From Bacillota bacterium (GTDB taxonomy: Bacteria > Bacillota > Clostridia > Lachnospirales > Lachnospiraceae), in contig CABJAN010000010.1 of the NCBI GenBank assembly GCA_902363515.1, forward strand, positions 66,160 to 130,159: DNA of 64,000 bases, read 5' to 3'. Below the pieces are notes generated by a model. It saw nothing but the letters and a program-made list of their open reading frames with translations. It did no database searches and had not been told where the DNA came from. The number at the start of each line of letters is the position of its first letter. The first letter of the stretch is position 1. Below are positions 51,928-60,797 of this stretch, piece by piece. The translations under genes and the position numbers were made by a program.

Positions 51928-52827
51928 ATGGAATTAGAAATCAGAGAAATTTCCAAACATTATAAAGACAAAAAAGCAGTTGACAATGTGTCCCTTACTC
52001 TGACACCGGGAGTATGGGGGCTTCTTGGGGCAAATGGAGCAGGGAAAACGTCCCTTATGCGGATGATTGCAGGAATTGTGAAGCCAACCTCTGGAGAGAT
52101 TCTCTATGATGGATTGCCCATTTGGACATTAAAGGAGAAATACAGGGAAATTTTCGGATATCTGCCTCAGGAGTTTGGGTTTTATCCGGAATTTACTGTG
52201 AAATCCTATTTGGAATACGTGGCATCTTTGAAAGGATTATCCAGAACCACCACCAGGAAAAAAATCGGAGAATTGCTGGAACGCCTTACATTATCGGATG
52301 TGAAAAATAAAAAAATCAGCAAGCTTTCCGGCGGAATGAAACGACGGGTGGGAATCGCCCAGGCCCTGTTAAATGATCCGAAGGTATTGATTTTGGACGA
52401 ACCTACCAGCGGATTAGACCCGGGAGAACGAATTCGTTTCCGTAATCTGTTGTCCGAATTTGCCCATAATCGTATTGTGCTGATTTCCACTCACATTGTA
52501 TCGGATGTGGAGTATATAGCAACGGAAAATGCAGTGATGAAACAGGGGAAAATTATTGAGACAGGGACTACGGATGAGTTGACCCAGTTAGTCAGTGGAA
52601 AAGTCTGGAGCGCCATGATCCCAACCAGAGAGGCGTTTTCCTATGAACAGAAAATGCGAGTAGTAAACTTGCGAAATGAAGACCATGATATGACCTCTCT
52701 GCGCTATTTGGCGGAGATTCCATTGATACCAGATTCCTGTCCGGCAGAGCCAAAGCTGGAGGATTTGTATTTGTGGTTATTCCCCCAGGAGGGCAGTGTA
52801 GATTCTGAAAAAGAAGAGGTGAAGTAG
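51928..52827 (+). CDS. ABC transporter ATP-binding protein (cassette 2)
   Basis: 299 residues with Walker A 'GANGAGKTS', Q-loop 'YLPQEFGFYPEF', signature 'LSGGMKRR', Walker B 'VLILDEPTSGLD' and switch 'STHIVSD'. It is collinear with the cassette-1 ATPase, including the unusual conserved 'HIVSDVEYIA'. GGAGG precedes the ATG, 14 bases after the membrane protein gene. It powers the permease encoded 1 base downstream. Confidence 0.93.
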   Translation: MELEIREISKHYKDKKAVDNVSLTLTPGVWGLLGANGAGKTSLMRMIAGIVKPTSGEILYDGLPIWTLKEKYREIFGYLPQEFGFYPEFTVKSYLEYVASLKGLSRTTTRKKIGELLERLTLSDVKNKKISKLSGGMKRRVGIAQALLNDPKVLILDEPTSGLDPGERIRFRNLLSEFAHNRIVLISTHIVSDVEYIATENAVMKQGKIIETGTTDELTQLVSGKVWSAMIPTREAFSYEQKMRVVNLRNEDHDMTSLRYLAEIPLIPDSCPAEPKLEDLYLWLFPQEGSVDSEKEEVK

Positions 52828-52828
52828 A

Positions 52829-54073
52829 ATGAGATTTTTAGGATTAGAAATAAAACGTGTACTCACAACAAGATTAACCTGGATTTTACTGTCTGTGGCA
52901 ATTTTATGTTCCATTTTCATGGCATATATTCCGGTTACCTTTGAATCAGTTACCTATACAGGGGAGCGGGGACAGGAAGTTCGGCTAAAAGGTGTGGATG
53001 CTGTGAAATATTTGCAGGAAATTCGCGCAGACCTGGAAGGTGACGTTACGCCGGAAAAGGTAAAGACAGCGCTTGCAGCGTTTCAGGAATGTCTCAACAA
53101 ATATGGGGTGACAGATACTTATGAACTGCCGGAGGAGGCAGACACAAAAGGGCTGCTTCCATACTGGGATTATGTACATGGAATCAGAGAAGCCTTTGCA
53201 GATGAAGAGACTGGTATTGCGCCGGCATTAACAGAAATCAATCCCAAGGACACAGAACAATATTATGAAAAAGTATCCAGACGTACCGAAGCCCTTCTGA
53301 AAATGGAGCAGACGGATTCTGTGTCAGCGCAGAAAAAAGCAACTGCAATGTATGACGAAGTAGAAAAACCATTTCAGTATTATTCGGGAATATACAGTAA
53401 TTCCATGGACTATCAGATTTTATTGATTTATATTATTACCATTCTGTGTGTGGTAATTGCAGCGCCGGTGTTCACCTCTGATTATCAGACAGGAGCAGAT
53501 GACATTCTGCGCTGTACAAAACATGGACGTAGGAGAATGGCAGTCTGCAAAATTTTATCTGCACTGCTGATTTGCGGAGGCGCCTTTTTACTCTGTTCCG
53601 TTGTATGGATTTTGATAACAAATGCGTTGTTTGGCTGGGAAAGCACCAAAACCTCTATCCAATTCATTTTTTCTGTTTCCAGCCTGCCAAATCTTACCAT
53701 AGGGGAAGCTCAGTGGGTAAATTTAGCAGCCAGTTTCGTAATGTTTCTTGCTATTGTCAGCTTTGCGCTGTACCTATCCACCAAAATGCGTAGCACGGTC
53801 TCTGCCCTGGCAGTTGCGTTGCTGTTCTGTATTCTGCCTATGCTGGCAACGAATGTGTTTCCGGGCGAGCTTGGACTGTGGCTGCAAAGCATCCTTCCAG
53901 GAGGGGGAATCGGTATGGGAAATAGCTTTTTATATGCGTTAATTGACTTCAAGTTTTTAAATCTGGGAAACTTAGCTGTATGGACACCCTATGCGTTAGT
54001 GTTCTTTGCAGTGATTCAGATACCGGTGTTTTTAGGGATGGCGGTGTATTCACATTGTAGGATGAGGCAGTAA
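52829..54073 (+). CDS. ABC-2 type permease (cassette 2)
   Basis: 414 residues: one N-terminal helix (about 10-32), a large extracellular loop (~140 residues) and five or more helices from about residue 185. Layout and the 'AAPVFTSDYQTGADDI' segment match the cassette-1 permease. It is last in the operon and is followed by a terminator. Substrate is not deducible. Confidence 0.85.
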   Translation: MRFLGLEIKRVLTTRLTWILLSVAILCSIFMAYIPVTFESVTYTGERGQEVRLKGVDAVKYLQEIRADLEGDVTPEKVKTALAAFQECLNKYGVTDTYELPEEADTKGLLPYWDYVHGIREAFADEETGIAPALTEINPKDTEQYYEKVSRRTEALLKMEQTDSVSAQKKATAMYDEVEKPFQYYSGIYSNSMDYQILLIYIITILCVVIAAPVFTSDYQTGADDILRCTKHGRRRMAVCKILSALLICGGAFLLCSVVWILITNALFGWESTKTSIQFIFSVSSLPNLTIGEAQWVNLAASFVMFLAIVSFALYLSTKMRSTVSALAVALLFCILPMLATNVFPGELGLWLQSILPGGGIGMGNSFLYALIDFKFLNLGNLAVWTPYALVFFAVIQIPVFLGMAVYSHCRMRQ

Positions 54074-54100
54074 AAAGTTGTTGCACAAAAATATGGTAGG

Positions 54101-54126
54101 AAAGCTCTGTGCAGACAGGGCTTTTT
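54101..54126 (+). terminator. Rho-independent terminator after cassette 2
   Basis: Stem AAAGCTCTGT/ACAGGGCTTT (54101-54110 with 54115-54124, one G-U) with tetraloop GCAG, followed by T residues. Confidence 0.85.
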
Positions 54127-54278
54127 CTGCGCGAAAATGCTTTAGTGCGGGTAAACAGAGGATAATAGAATGGCAGAGCAGGAACATAGAAATAAGAAGC
54201 ATATAAAGAGAAATGATATGAGAAGAATAGAGACCTTATGAGGTAAACAATCGTTTGCTAAAGAATAGGAGGTTTTGC

Positions 54279-54512
54279 ATGAGTGAAAAGAAAAAGAAAA
54301 TAGGTTTTACTGTTGCCTGTGTAAACGAATTTGCACAATATCATAATCTCAGCATACAAGAGGCATTTCGTTACCTTTTCCAATTCAAAGGTATCGCATT
54401 TATAAAAGAAAATTATGAAGTGGAGCATACTTTAGATTTTGGAACAATAATAGAAGATTTGGGAATCTTATGCCGAAAAAACGGAGGTGCTTGCAAAGTT
54501 TTCACAAAATGA
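54279..54512 (+). CDS. DUF3791 domain protein
   Basis: 77 residues from ATG 54279 (AGGAGG upstream). 'FTVACVNEFAQYHNLSIQEA', 'FIKENYEVEHTLDFGTIIED' is the DUF3791 pattern; such small proteins frequently accompany DUF3990 genes in Firmicutes accessory loci and may be part of toxin-antitoxin-like pairs. No DUF3990 gene is present here. The last codons run into the NADAR fragment in another frame, so the natural stop has probably been lost at a deletion junction near 54485. Confidence 0.7.
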   Translation: MSEKKKKIGFTVACVNEFAQYHNLSIQEAFRYLFQFKGIAFIKENYEVEHTLDFGTIIEDLGILCRKNGGACKVFTK

Positions 54513-54690
54513 GGCTCTGAAAGGCAAACTTCAATCTACAGGTAATGCGGTATTAGCGGAATGTGCTGTAAGAGATCGAATTTGGGGTATCGGTTTATCA
54601 ATGAAAAACCCAGACCGATTTGACCGAATCAAATGGAACGGTCAAAATCTCCTTGGATATACGCTGATGATGGTGCGTGAACGCTTGTGA
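54487..54690 (+). pseudogene. NADAR (YbiA-like) domain, C-terminal remnant
   Basis: About 67 codons reading 'AKFSQNEALKGKLQSTGN', 'DRIWGIGLSM' and 'KWNGQNLLGYTLMMVRERL', the end of NADAR proteins, which act on ADP-ribose-like N-glycosidic bonds. The N-terminal ~100 residues are missing. The remnant starts exactly where the DUF3791 homology ends, in a different frame. Confidence 0.8.
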
Positions 54691-54747
54691 TTGATTTATA
54701 CGAATGAAAAAGTTGATTGGGCAGCTAGTTTTTATGGAGATTCACAA

Positions 54748-54774
54748 CGGGTATGGGGAATATCTCCATACCCG
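54748..54774. terminator. Stem-loop between convergent units
   Basis: A 12-bp stem (54748-54759 with 54763-54774, one G-T pair) 11 bases beyond the histidine kinase stop. Flanking T-runs are weak on both sides. Confidence 0.6.
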
Positions 54775-54784
54775 AAATATAGTT

Positions 54785-56149
54785 TTACAAAGTATCTGCA
54801 AAAAAAGCAAGCTGAATAGCAAATTCCTGTTTTTGTTCTGAATACAGTATCTGCCCCTTCAGAAGTGACATCATTTTTTCTACATTTCGCAGACCAATGT
54901 GGGTGCTTGGCACAGAAGAGTCTGCTTCCTTGATTTTGTTTCTGATACGGATTTTTAATTCTCTGGATTCGTAAGAAACCTCAATCAAAACAGGGGTAGA
55001 TTTATCTCCGTATTTTAAAATATTGGAAAATAAATTTTGGAAGATTCGTTTCACCATGGTGGTATCACTGGTAAAAGAAGCCTTTTGTTTTTTCACTGTT
55101 ATGGCAGGCGTCATTTCGCAGGAAAAGCCTGCAAGGTGAATATAGTCTATATTTTCCTTTAAACAGTCATAAAAGAAAGAGAGTGGCAAAGACTCCATAT
55201 CCAGTGTTTCATTTTCCTCATAAACTAATGCATATTCAAACATTCGATCCGTCATATCTTTGATGTCTTTCGTTTTTTGCAGGCATCGTTTCAGATATTC
55301 TTCCTCCATTTCAGGAGATTTTTTCAGATGCAATACCTCAAGGTAACCATTTAGAATTGTGAGAGGCGTCCGCAGGTCATGAGACAATGCGGTGATTAAA
55401 TCCTGATTGGCCTGGCGGCTTTCCTGTTCTTGCTGAAGGGTATCAGCCAGTGTGATACGGAGCTGGTTTAATTCTGAGGACAGGATACCGATTTCATCCC
55501 CAGGATACTTTGGCAGGGCTGTTTTTAGATCTCCGGATGCCATTTGCAGAATACCATGTTCAATCTTAGAAATCTGTCTCATTTTGTGAGAGATAAAACA
55601 AAGAATAACGGATAAAAAAAGTAAAAAAGAAATACATAAACAGAATAAAACGTAAGGGTACAGAAACATGGAATTATGATAAAAGTACACCCGGATGATT
55701 CCAGAACCGTTTTTAAATTCTGCCGGGAATTCCCGGGAGTTTTCGCCTTCTCCTCCTGTTATGCGATAACCCATATCAAAAAAAGTCCGAAAAGTACTAT
55801 CTTCCATGGCGCTTGCATATTTCCCGGCACGATAGTAGCCATCAGAACCATAAACATAAATACTGGTATAAGCATCTCCTAAATCAAACCAGGGCTGAAG
55901 CTTCTGAATCGCTTCGGTGTCCGTTTCGGACTCAGGAAGATCATAGTTTGCCGCTTCTTCATAAAGCTGGCCTAAAAAGTTTTCATCACCATGAATGGGC
56001 GAAAAATGAAAGACAGGGTCAAGGGCTTCAAATACAGAGTATTTGTTATACCAGAGAAACTGGAACAGAGAATAACAAAAAATTCCTGTAAGCACAATGA
56101 GGAATGCCAGTTTTGTACGGATTTTCATGGTTGATAATTTCTTAATCAC
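54785..56149 (-). CDS. Sensor histidine kinase (HAMP-HisKA)
   Basis: 454 residues. Two helices (about 12-32 and 172-192) flank an extracellular sensor region of ~135 residues; a HAMP-like segment leads to the H-box 'ALSHDLRTPLTIL' and the N-box 'FQNLFSNILKYGD'. The usual DXGXG motif of the ATP lid is replaced by 'IRNKIKEAD', while 'THIGLRNVEKMM' keeps the G2-like part; this is seen in VncS/CiaH-type Firmicute kinases. It starts within the last 8 bases of the response regulator gene and is co-transcribed with it. Confidence 0.88.
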   Translation of the reverse strand: MIKKLSTMKIRTKLAFLIVLTGIFCYSLFQFLWYNKYSVFEALDPVFHFSPIHGDENFLGQLYEEAANYDLPESETDTEAIQKLQPWFDLGDAYTSIYVYGSDGYYRAGKYASAMEDSTFRTFFDMGYRITGGEGENSREFPAEFKNGSGIIRVYFYHNSMFLYPYVLFCLCISFLLFLSVILCFISHKMRQISKIEHGILQMASGDLKTALPKYPGDEIGILSSELNQLRITLADTLQQEQESRQANQDLITALSHDLRTPLTILNGYLEVLHLKKSPEMEEEYLKRCLQKTKDIKDMTDRMFEYALVYEENETLDMESLPLSFFYDCLKENIDYIHLAGFSCEMTPAITVKKQKASFTSDTTMVKRIFQNLFSNILKYGDKSTPVLIEVSYESRELKIRIRNKIKEADSSVPSTHIGLRNVEKMMSLLKGQILYSEQKQEFAIQLAFFADTL

Positions 56150-56843
56150 AGCGATACCCCTTTCCCCATACGGTTTTTATAATCTCAGGCTGATTTGGAT
56201 TTTCTTCAATTTTTCTCCTCAGATTACGCATATGTACCATCACTGTATTATTTGCCCCGTAATAATAGGGTTCTTCCCATATAGATTCATACAGATGCTC
56301 TGCGGAAAATACCTGTCCGCAATGTTTGATTAAAAGAACAAGCATACGGTACTCCGTATTGGTGAGGTCTATGGTCACTCCATCTTTCGTGACCTGTTCT
56401 GTCTGCTCATCAATGGTAAGTCCATGATAAGAAATTGCTTTTGAAGGCTCAAGGATTTCGGTTTTTCCTTTATATACATGGTAACGGCGCAGGAGAGCTT
56501 TTGTACGGTTGATTAATTCATTATAGGAAAAAGGTTTTGCAAGATAGTCATCTCCGCCACTGGAAAAACCAAGGGTCTTGTCACTGTCTTTGGTGCGTGC
56601 GCTTAGAAAGAGTATGGGGGCATTGCTGTTTTTCCGCATTTCTATACATGTCTGATAACCATTCATTCCAGGCATCATAATATCTAAAATAATCAAGTCA
56701 AAATCCTGTTTTTTTAACTGATTCAGGGCAGTTAAACCATCTTTTGCCTGAACGGTTTCAAAGCCTTCTCCCTTTAACAGAATTTCTATAATTTCCCTAA
56801 TTTCCGGGTTGTCATCCACAATGAGTATCTTTGATGTATCCAT
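56142..56843 (-). CDS. Response regulator, OmpR/PhoB family
   Basis: 233 residues from ATG 56843 (AGGAGG 7 bases before it on the minus strand). Receiver domain with 'ILIVDDN', phosphoacceptor Asp in 'LIILDIMMPGMNG' (about 53), Thr/Lys at 'LSARTKD' and 'YLAKPFSYNE'. The winged-helix effector ('TNTEYRMLVLLIKHCGQVFS', 'VMVHMRNLRRKIE') ends with 'VWGKGYRC'. It is divergent from the GtrA/GT2/YfhO cluster, with TTAAG repeats between them that may be its binding site. Confidence 0.92.
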   Translation of the reverse strand: MDTSKILIVDDNPEIREIIEILLKGEGFETVQAKDGLTALNQLKKQDFDLIILDIMMPGMNGYQTCIEMRKNSNAPILFLSARTKDSDKTLGFSSGGDDYLAKPFSYNELINRTKALLRRYHVYKGKTEILEPSKAISYHGLTIDEQTEQVTKDGVTIDLTNTEYRMLVLLIKHCGQVFSAEHLYESIWEEPYYYGANNTVMVHMRNLRRKIEENPNQPEIIKTVWGKGYRCD

Positions 56844-56903
56844 AGGTTTACCTCCTGATTTCAAGAATACATTATAACAGAAATAAATGTAAATAAAGAA
56901 AAC

Positions 56904-56942
56904 TTAAGGAAATATTAAGAAATAATTTGTCCAAAAGTTAAG
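56904..56942. promoter_or_regulatory. TTAAG direct repeats, putative response regulator site
   Basis: TTAAG occurs at 56904-56908, 56915-56919 and 56938-56942. The first two are 11 bases apart, the pattern expected for OmpR-family dimers and like the CiaR box NTTAAG-N5-NTTAAG. They lie between a TATAAT-like box for the regulator gene (minus strand, 56871-56876) and the glycosyltransferase cluster. Confidence 0.5.
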
Positions 56943-56979
56943 AGAAAGTTGCTAAATTCATTAGCAGGAGGTGCAGAAA

Positions 56980-57366
56980 ATGAACTTAGAACTGCTTCGG
57001 TATATTATGGCTGGTATTTGTACTACATTTGTCAATCTTGGAGTGTTTTCTATTTTAAAATATGGTGTGAATATGGAAACGCAGATTGCCAATGTGGTTT
57101 CGATTTTATTTGCTATTGCTTTTGCATTTGTTATCAATAAGAGCTTTGTGTTTGGACAGAAAAGTACAGAGAATCTCAGGAAAGAATGCTTTCGTTTTGT
57201 CAGTATGCGGATGATTTCTATGGGAGTAGAGGTATTAGGCATGTATGGATTAACAGAATTAAGTTCTGTACCGGACCTGGCTGCAAAGGTTATTTTACAG
57301 GTTGTTGTAATTGGAATGAACTATATAATCAGTAAATTTTACATATTTCAGGAGGATAGAAAATGA
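56980..57366 (+). CDS. GtrA-family membrane protein
   Basis: 128 residues with four helices, from ATG 56980 (AGGAGG 8 bases before). 'LLRYIMAGICTTFVNLGVF', 'FAIAFAFVINKSFVFG' and a last helix ending 'NYIISKFYIFQ' match GtrA, which is thought to flip or present undecaprenyl-phosphate-linked sugars during surface glycosylation. Its stop overlaps the start of the glycosyltransferase by 4 bases, so the two act together. Confidence 0.88.
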   Translation: MNLELLRYIMAGICTTFVNLGVFSILKYGVNMETQIANVVSILFAIAFAFVINKSFVFGQKSTENLRKECFRFVSMRMISMGVEVLGMYGLTELSSVPDLAAKVILQVVVIGMNYIISKFYIFQEDRK

Positions 57367-58307
57367 AGAAATTAACAGTGATTATTCCATGTTTTAATGA
57401 AGAAGAGGCTCTGCCCATTTACTATAGGGAAATGAGTAAGGTTATGGAAGAGATGCCAGAAGTAGACACAGAATTATTATTTATAGACGATGGGTCTACA
57501 GACCGGACTTTGGGGGTAATGAAGGATTTGCATATCTTAGATGCAAGATGTAAATATCTGTCTTTTTCGAGAAATTTTGGGAAGGAAGCGGCAATCTATG
57601 CAGGGCTTAAAAATGCAGCAGGAGACTATGTGGCTGTGATGGATGTGGACTTACAGGACCCTCCTGACATGCTTCCGAAAATGTATAAAATTTTGGAGGA
57701 GGAAGGATATGACAGCGTAGCAACAAAACGTTCTACAAGAACAGGAGAGCCGCGGATACGTTCCTTTTTATCCCGTAGTTTTTATAAATTTATCAATAAA
57801 ATCTCTAAGACAGAAATTGTAAACGGTGCAAGAGATTACCGCCTGATGAAACGAAACATGGTGGATGCTGTTTTAAATATGAGCGAGTATAACCGCTTTT
57901 CAAAGGGGATTTTTGAATGGGTTGGTTTTCGTACAAAATGGCTGGAATTTGAAAACGTAGAGCGTTCAGCAGGGAAAACAAAATGGTCATTAAAAAAATT
58001 ATTTTTCTATTCCATGGAAGGAATTACAGGGTTTTCAGTAGCGCCATTGTCTCTGGCATCCATTATGGGGGTACTGTTTTGTTTCTTATCTTTTATTACT
58101 ATTGGGTTTATTGTGATGCGGACTTTAATCTGGGGAGACCCGGTATCCGGCTGGCCTTCTCTGGTTTGTATCCTGTTTTTTGTGGGAGGAATTCAACTTC
58201 TCTGTACAGGAATTGTGGGACAGTATTTATCAAAAACTTATTTGGAAACAAAGCACAGACCAATCTATATTTTAAAAGAAAGCAGCGAAGGAGAACTTGA
58301 AAAGTGA
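57363..58307 (+). CDS. Family 2 glycosyltransferase (GtrB/DPM1-like)
   Basis: 314 residues. Soluble GT2 domain with 'VIIPCFNEEEALP', 'FIDDGSTDRTL' and 'VMDVDLQDPPDMLPKM' (the DXD-like metal site), followed by two C-terminal helices (about 233-258 and 268-290), the architecture of bactoprenol glucosyltransferases. It should load a sugar onto undecaprenyl phosphate at the inner face of the membrane. The stop overlaps the GTG start of the YfhO-like gene by 4 bases. Confidence 0.92.
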   Translation: MKKLTVIIPCFNEEEALPIYYREMSKVMEEMPEVDTELLFIDDGSTDRTLGVMKDLHILDARCKYLSFSRNFGKEAAIYAGLKNAAGDYVAVMDVDLQDPPDMLPKMYKILEEEGYDSVATKRSTRTGEPRIRSFLSRSFYKFINKISKTEIVNGARDYRLMKRNMVDAVLNMSEYNRFSKGIFEWVGFRTKWLEFENVERSAGKTKWSLKKLFFYSMEGITGFSVAPLSLASIMGVLFCFLSFITIGFIVMRTLIWGDPVSGWPSLVCILFFVGGIQLLCTGIVGQYLSKTYLETKHRPIYILKESSEGELEK

Positions 58308-60709
58308 CAGAAAAGATATTTGGCTCCAATGTAGACTGGCTCAGTCAGCACAGCGTATTTCCGGAATATTTCCGGCAGCAGTTTTATGAAACCGGAACCG
58401 TTTTTCCAGAATTTGCAGCGAATATCGGAGGCGGGCAAAATATCTATAATTTTGCTTATTATGGCTTATATAATCCCCTTTTTCTTCCTGCATATTTCTT
58501 GCCCTTTGTCAAAATGAGCGATTATATTATGCTTGTCAGTATCCTTTGTCTTGTGGCAGATGTGGTCTTGTTTTATAAATGGACGAGAAATCATGGGGTA
58601 TCAAAGGGAAACAGCATCTTAACCTCCATTCTTTTTTTGCTGGCCGGGCCTATGATTTTTCATTCTTATACGCATATTATGTTTGTAAACTATATGCCTT
58701 TTCTGATTTTAAGTCTCATGGGAACAGACCGGTATTTTCAAAAAAAGAAATCAGGTTTACTGACAGGCAGTGTGTTTCTCATGATTATGACAAGCTTTTA
58801 TTTCAGCATAGGCGGAATCCTGGTTTTATTCATTTATGGAGTGTTTCAATACCTGGATATTCAGGAAAAACAGAGAAAAAAAGTAACTGCAAAGAGCTTT
58901 TTTCTGTCCGGTATTTTGTTTTGCATTCCTATTTTAACAGCGGTTATGATAAGTGGATTTTTGTTGATACCTACAGCTATGGCACTTCTGAAGGGTGAGC
59001 ACAGAGCTACTCCATCGGTTTCCCTGGCAGAGCTTTTTATGCCGGATTCGGATTACATGCAGATTCTGTATTCGCCTTATGGTGTTGGCCTTACGACACT
59101 TGCACTGACTGTTCTTATTACGGGATTTACCTATAAAAAGTGGAAAGAAAAGTATCTTCATATTGCCTGCTTTCTTGTTATTCTCCTTCCTGTTTTTCAG
59201 TATGTGTTAAATGGAGGATTGTATATCAGAGGAAAGGTTTTGATACCAATGCTTCCGCTGCTCTGCTATTTGATTGCCATGTATCTGGAAAAACAAAGAA
59301 ACAAAGAGATACCTTTTTGGCAGGGGATTTTACCTTTTATGGTAACGATTATTATGATAACACGGATGGAAAGTTTTCTTCTTATAGATGCCGGAGTAAT
59401 GCTTTTTTGTGGGCTGCTTTTTTATAAAAACCATAAGGAAAAAATATTGATTCTGGTGCCCATAGGATTTCTTTTGTTATATGGAATTGCTATGGGAAAG
59501 GAAAGTAATCAGATGGTAGAAAAGGATGCTTATCTCCAGCTTACAGACAAGGATTACAGCTATACAGTAGATGAAATTCTGGGGAAAGAGGAAGGCCTCT
59601 ACCGCATGGAACAGGCGGGAACAAGGAAAACAGATACAGCAAATTTAAACAGAATCTGGTCCGTAGAGCAGTATAGTTCTTCCATATATTCTTCCACTTA
59701 TAACGAAGCGTATCAGAACTTTAGAAAAGATATTTTTCAAGTAGAACAGCCCTATAGAAATATCTTTATGCAGGCAAGAGCACAAAATCCTATCTTTCAA
59801 AAGCTGATGGGAGTGAAATACATTTTATCAGAAGAAGATATTCCAGGTTATCAGGAAATAGAAGAGAATGTTTATGAAAATCCAGAGGTATATCCCATTG
59901 CATATGCAACAAACCAATATCTGTCTGAACAAGATTACAGTACCTTAGAATTCCCATACAATCAGACCGCATTTCTTGATTTTGCTATTGTGAAAGATGG
60001 AAGTTCCTGTGCCGGCTGGAAGGAAAAACTTCAATCCAAGATTCAGGAAATAAATCTTGGATTGGAGCAAAAAGAAATAAAAAGCAAACATTCCAGCGCA
60101 AAGAACTTGTCCATTCCAAAAGCAAATAAGGGAGATATTTTGCTGCTTCAATTTGATGTGGAAAACCATAATACATCACAAGATATATTTGTAGATGTAG
60201 AAGGTATACGCAACAAATTAACGAAAAAGGAGCATATCTATTATAACGAAAACGAAACATTTACTTATGCTGTGATGTTAGAAGAAGGACAGACAAAAAT
60301 TCAGATAAACTTTGGAAAAGGAACCTATGAAATAAAAAATTTAAAAAGCTATATCTGGAGAAAGGATAAGGAGGATTCAAAAAATCAAACATTGTGCCGG
60401 TCAGATTTTATTCCTGATAAGCAGGCAACAAAAGGAAACAAAATAGCTGGTACAATAGAAACAAAAGAGGCAGGAACGCTCATTACATCCATTCCATTTG
60501 ATGAGAACTTTATTGTTTCTATAGATGGAAAAAAGGCAGAAACGGAAAAAGTAAATGCAGCATTTCTTGGAGTAAAGGTTGAGAAAGGAATACATAATAT
60601 TGAAATTATATACCATTCTCCTGGGCTGAAAACAGGGGAAATAATCAGTGTTATTGGTCTGTTGTTCTGGTTTTTGGGGAGGAAGTTGAAGGTGAGGGAG
60701 AATATATAA
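58304..60709 (+). CDS. YfhO-family membrane glycosyltransferase-like protein
   Basis: 801 residues, GTG start with AAGGAG about 10 bases upstream. The C-terminal ~400 residues are extracellular, and the N-terminal part has about eleven helices. 'SNVDWLSQHSVFPEYFRQQF' is the conserved first extracellular loop of YfhO proteins, which transfer sugars from undecaprenyl carriers to teichoic or surface polymers. The usual first membrane helix before this loop is missing and a TGA stop lies 2 codons upstream in frame, so the protein as encoded starts in the loop. Confidence 0.83.
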   Translation: MTEKIFGSNVDWLSQHSVFPEYFRQQFYETGTVFPEFAANIGGGQNIYNFAYYGLYNPLFLPAYFLPFVKMSDYIMLVSILCLVADVVLFYKWTRNHGVSKGNSILTSILFLLAGPMIFHSYTHIMFVNYMPFLILSLMGTDRYFQKKKSGLLTGSVFLMIMTSFYFSIGGILVLFIYGVFQYLDIQEKQRKKVTAKSFFLSGILFCIPILTAVMISGFLLIPTAMALLKGEHRATPSVSLAELFMPDSDYMQILYSPYGVGLTTLALTVLITGFTYKKWKEKYLHIACFLVILLPVFQYVLNGGLYIRGKVLIPMLPLLCYLIAMYLEKQRNKEIPFWQGILPFMVTIIMITRMESFLLIDAGVMLFCGLLFYKNHKEKILILVPIGFLLLYGIAMGKESNQMVEKDAYLQLTDKDYSYTVDEILGKEEGLYRMEQAGTRKTDTANLNRIWSVEQYSSSIYSSTYNEAYQNFRKDIFQVEQPYRNIFMQARAQNPIFQKLMGVKYILSEEDIPGYQEIEENVYENPEVYPIAYATNQYLSEQDYSTLEFPYNQTAFLDFAIVKDGSSCAGWKEKLQSKIQEINLGLEQKEIKSKHSSAKNLSIPKANKGDILLLQFDVENHNTSQDIFVDVEGIRNKLTKKEHIYYNENETFTYAVMLEEGQTKIQINFGKGTYEIKNLKSYIWRKDKEDSKNQTLCRSDFIPDKQATKGNKIAGTIETKEAGTLITSIPFDENFIVSIDGKKAETEKVNAAFLGVKVEKGIHNIEIIYHSPGLKTGEIISVIGLLFWFLGRKLKVRENI

Positions 60710-60754
60710 GATACAGAGGAATAGAACTACCATTGCCCCACATACCTACTTACA

Positions 60755-60796
60755 CTCCTGCATAGATTGTAACAAAGAAGCTATGCAGGGGTTTTT
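60755..60796 (+). promoter_or_regulatory. Hairpin that covers the spoIIID ribosome binding site
   Basis: CTCCTGCATAG (60755-60765) pairs with CTATGCAGGGG (60781-60791; one G-U). The 3' arm contains the AGGGG that should bind the ribosome for spoIIID, and a run of five T residues (60792-60796) ends one base before the spoIIID start codon. It could act as terminator of the YfhO operon, as a translational switch, or both. Confidence 0.65.
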
Positions 60797-60797
60797 C

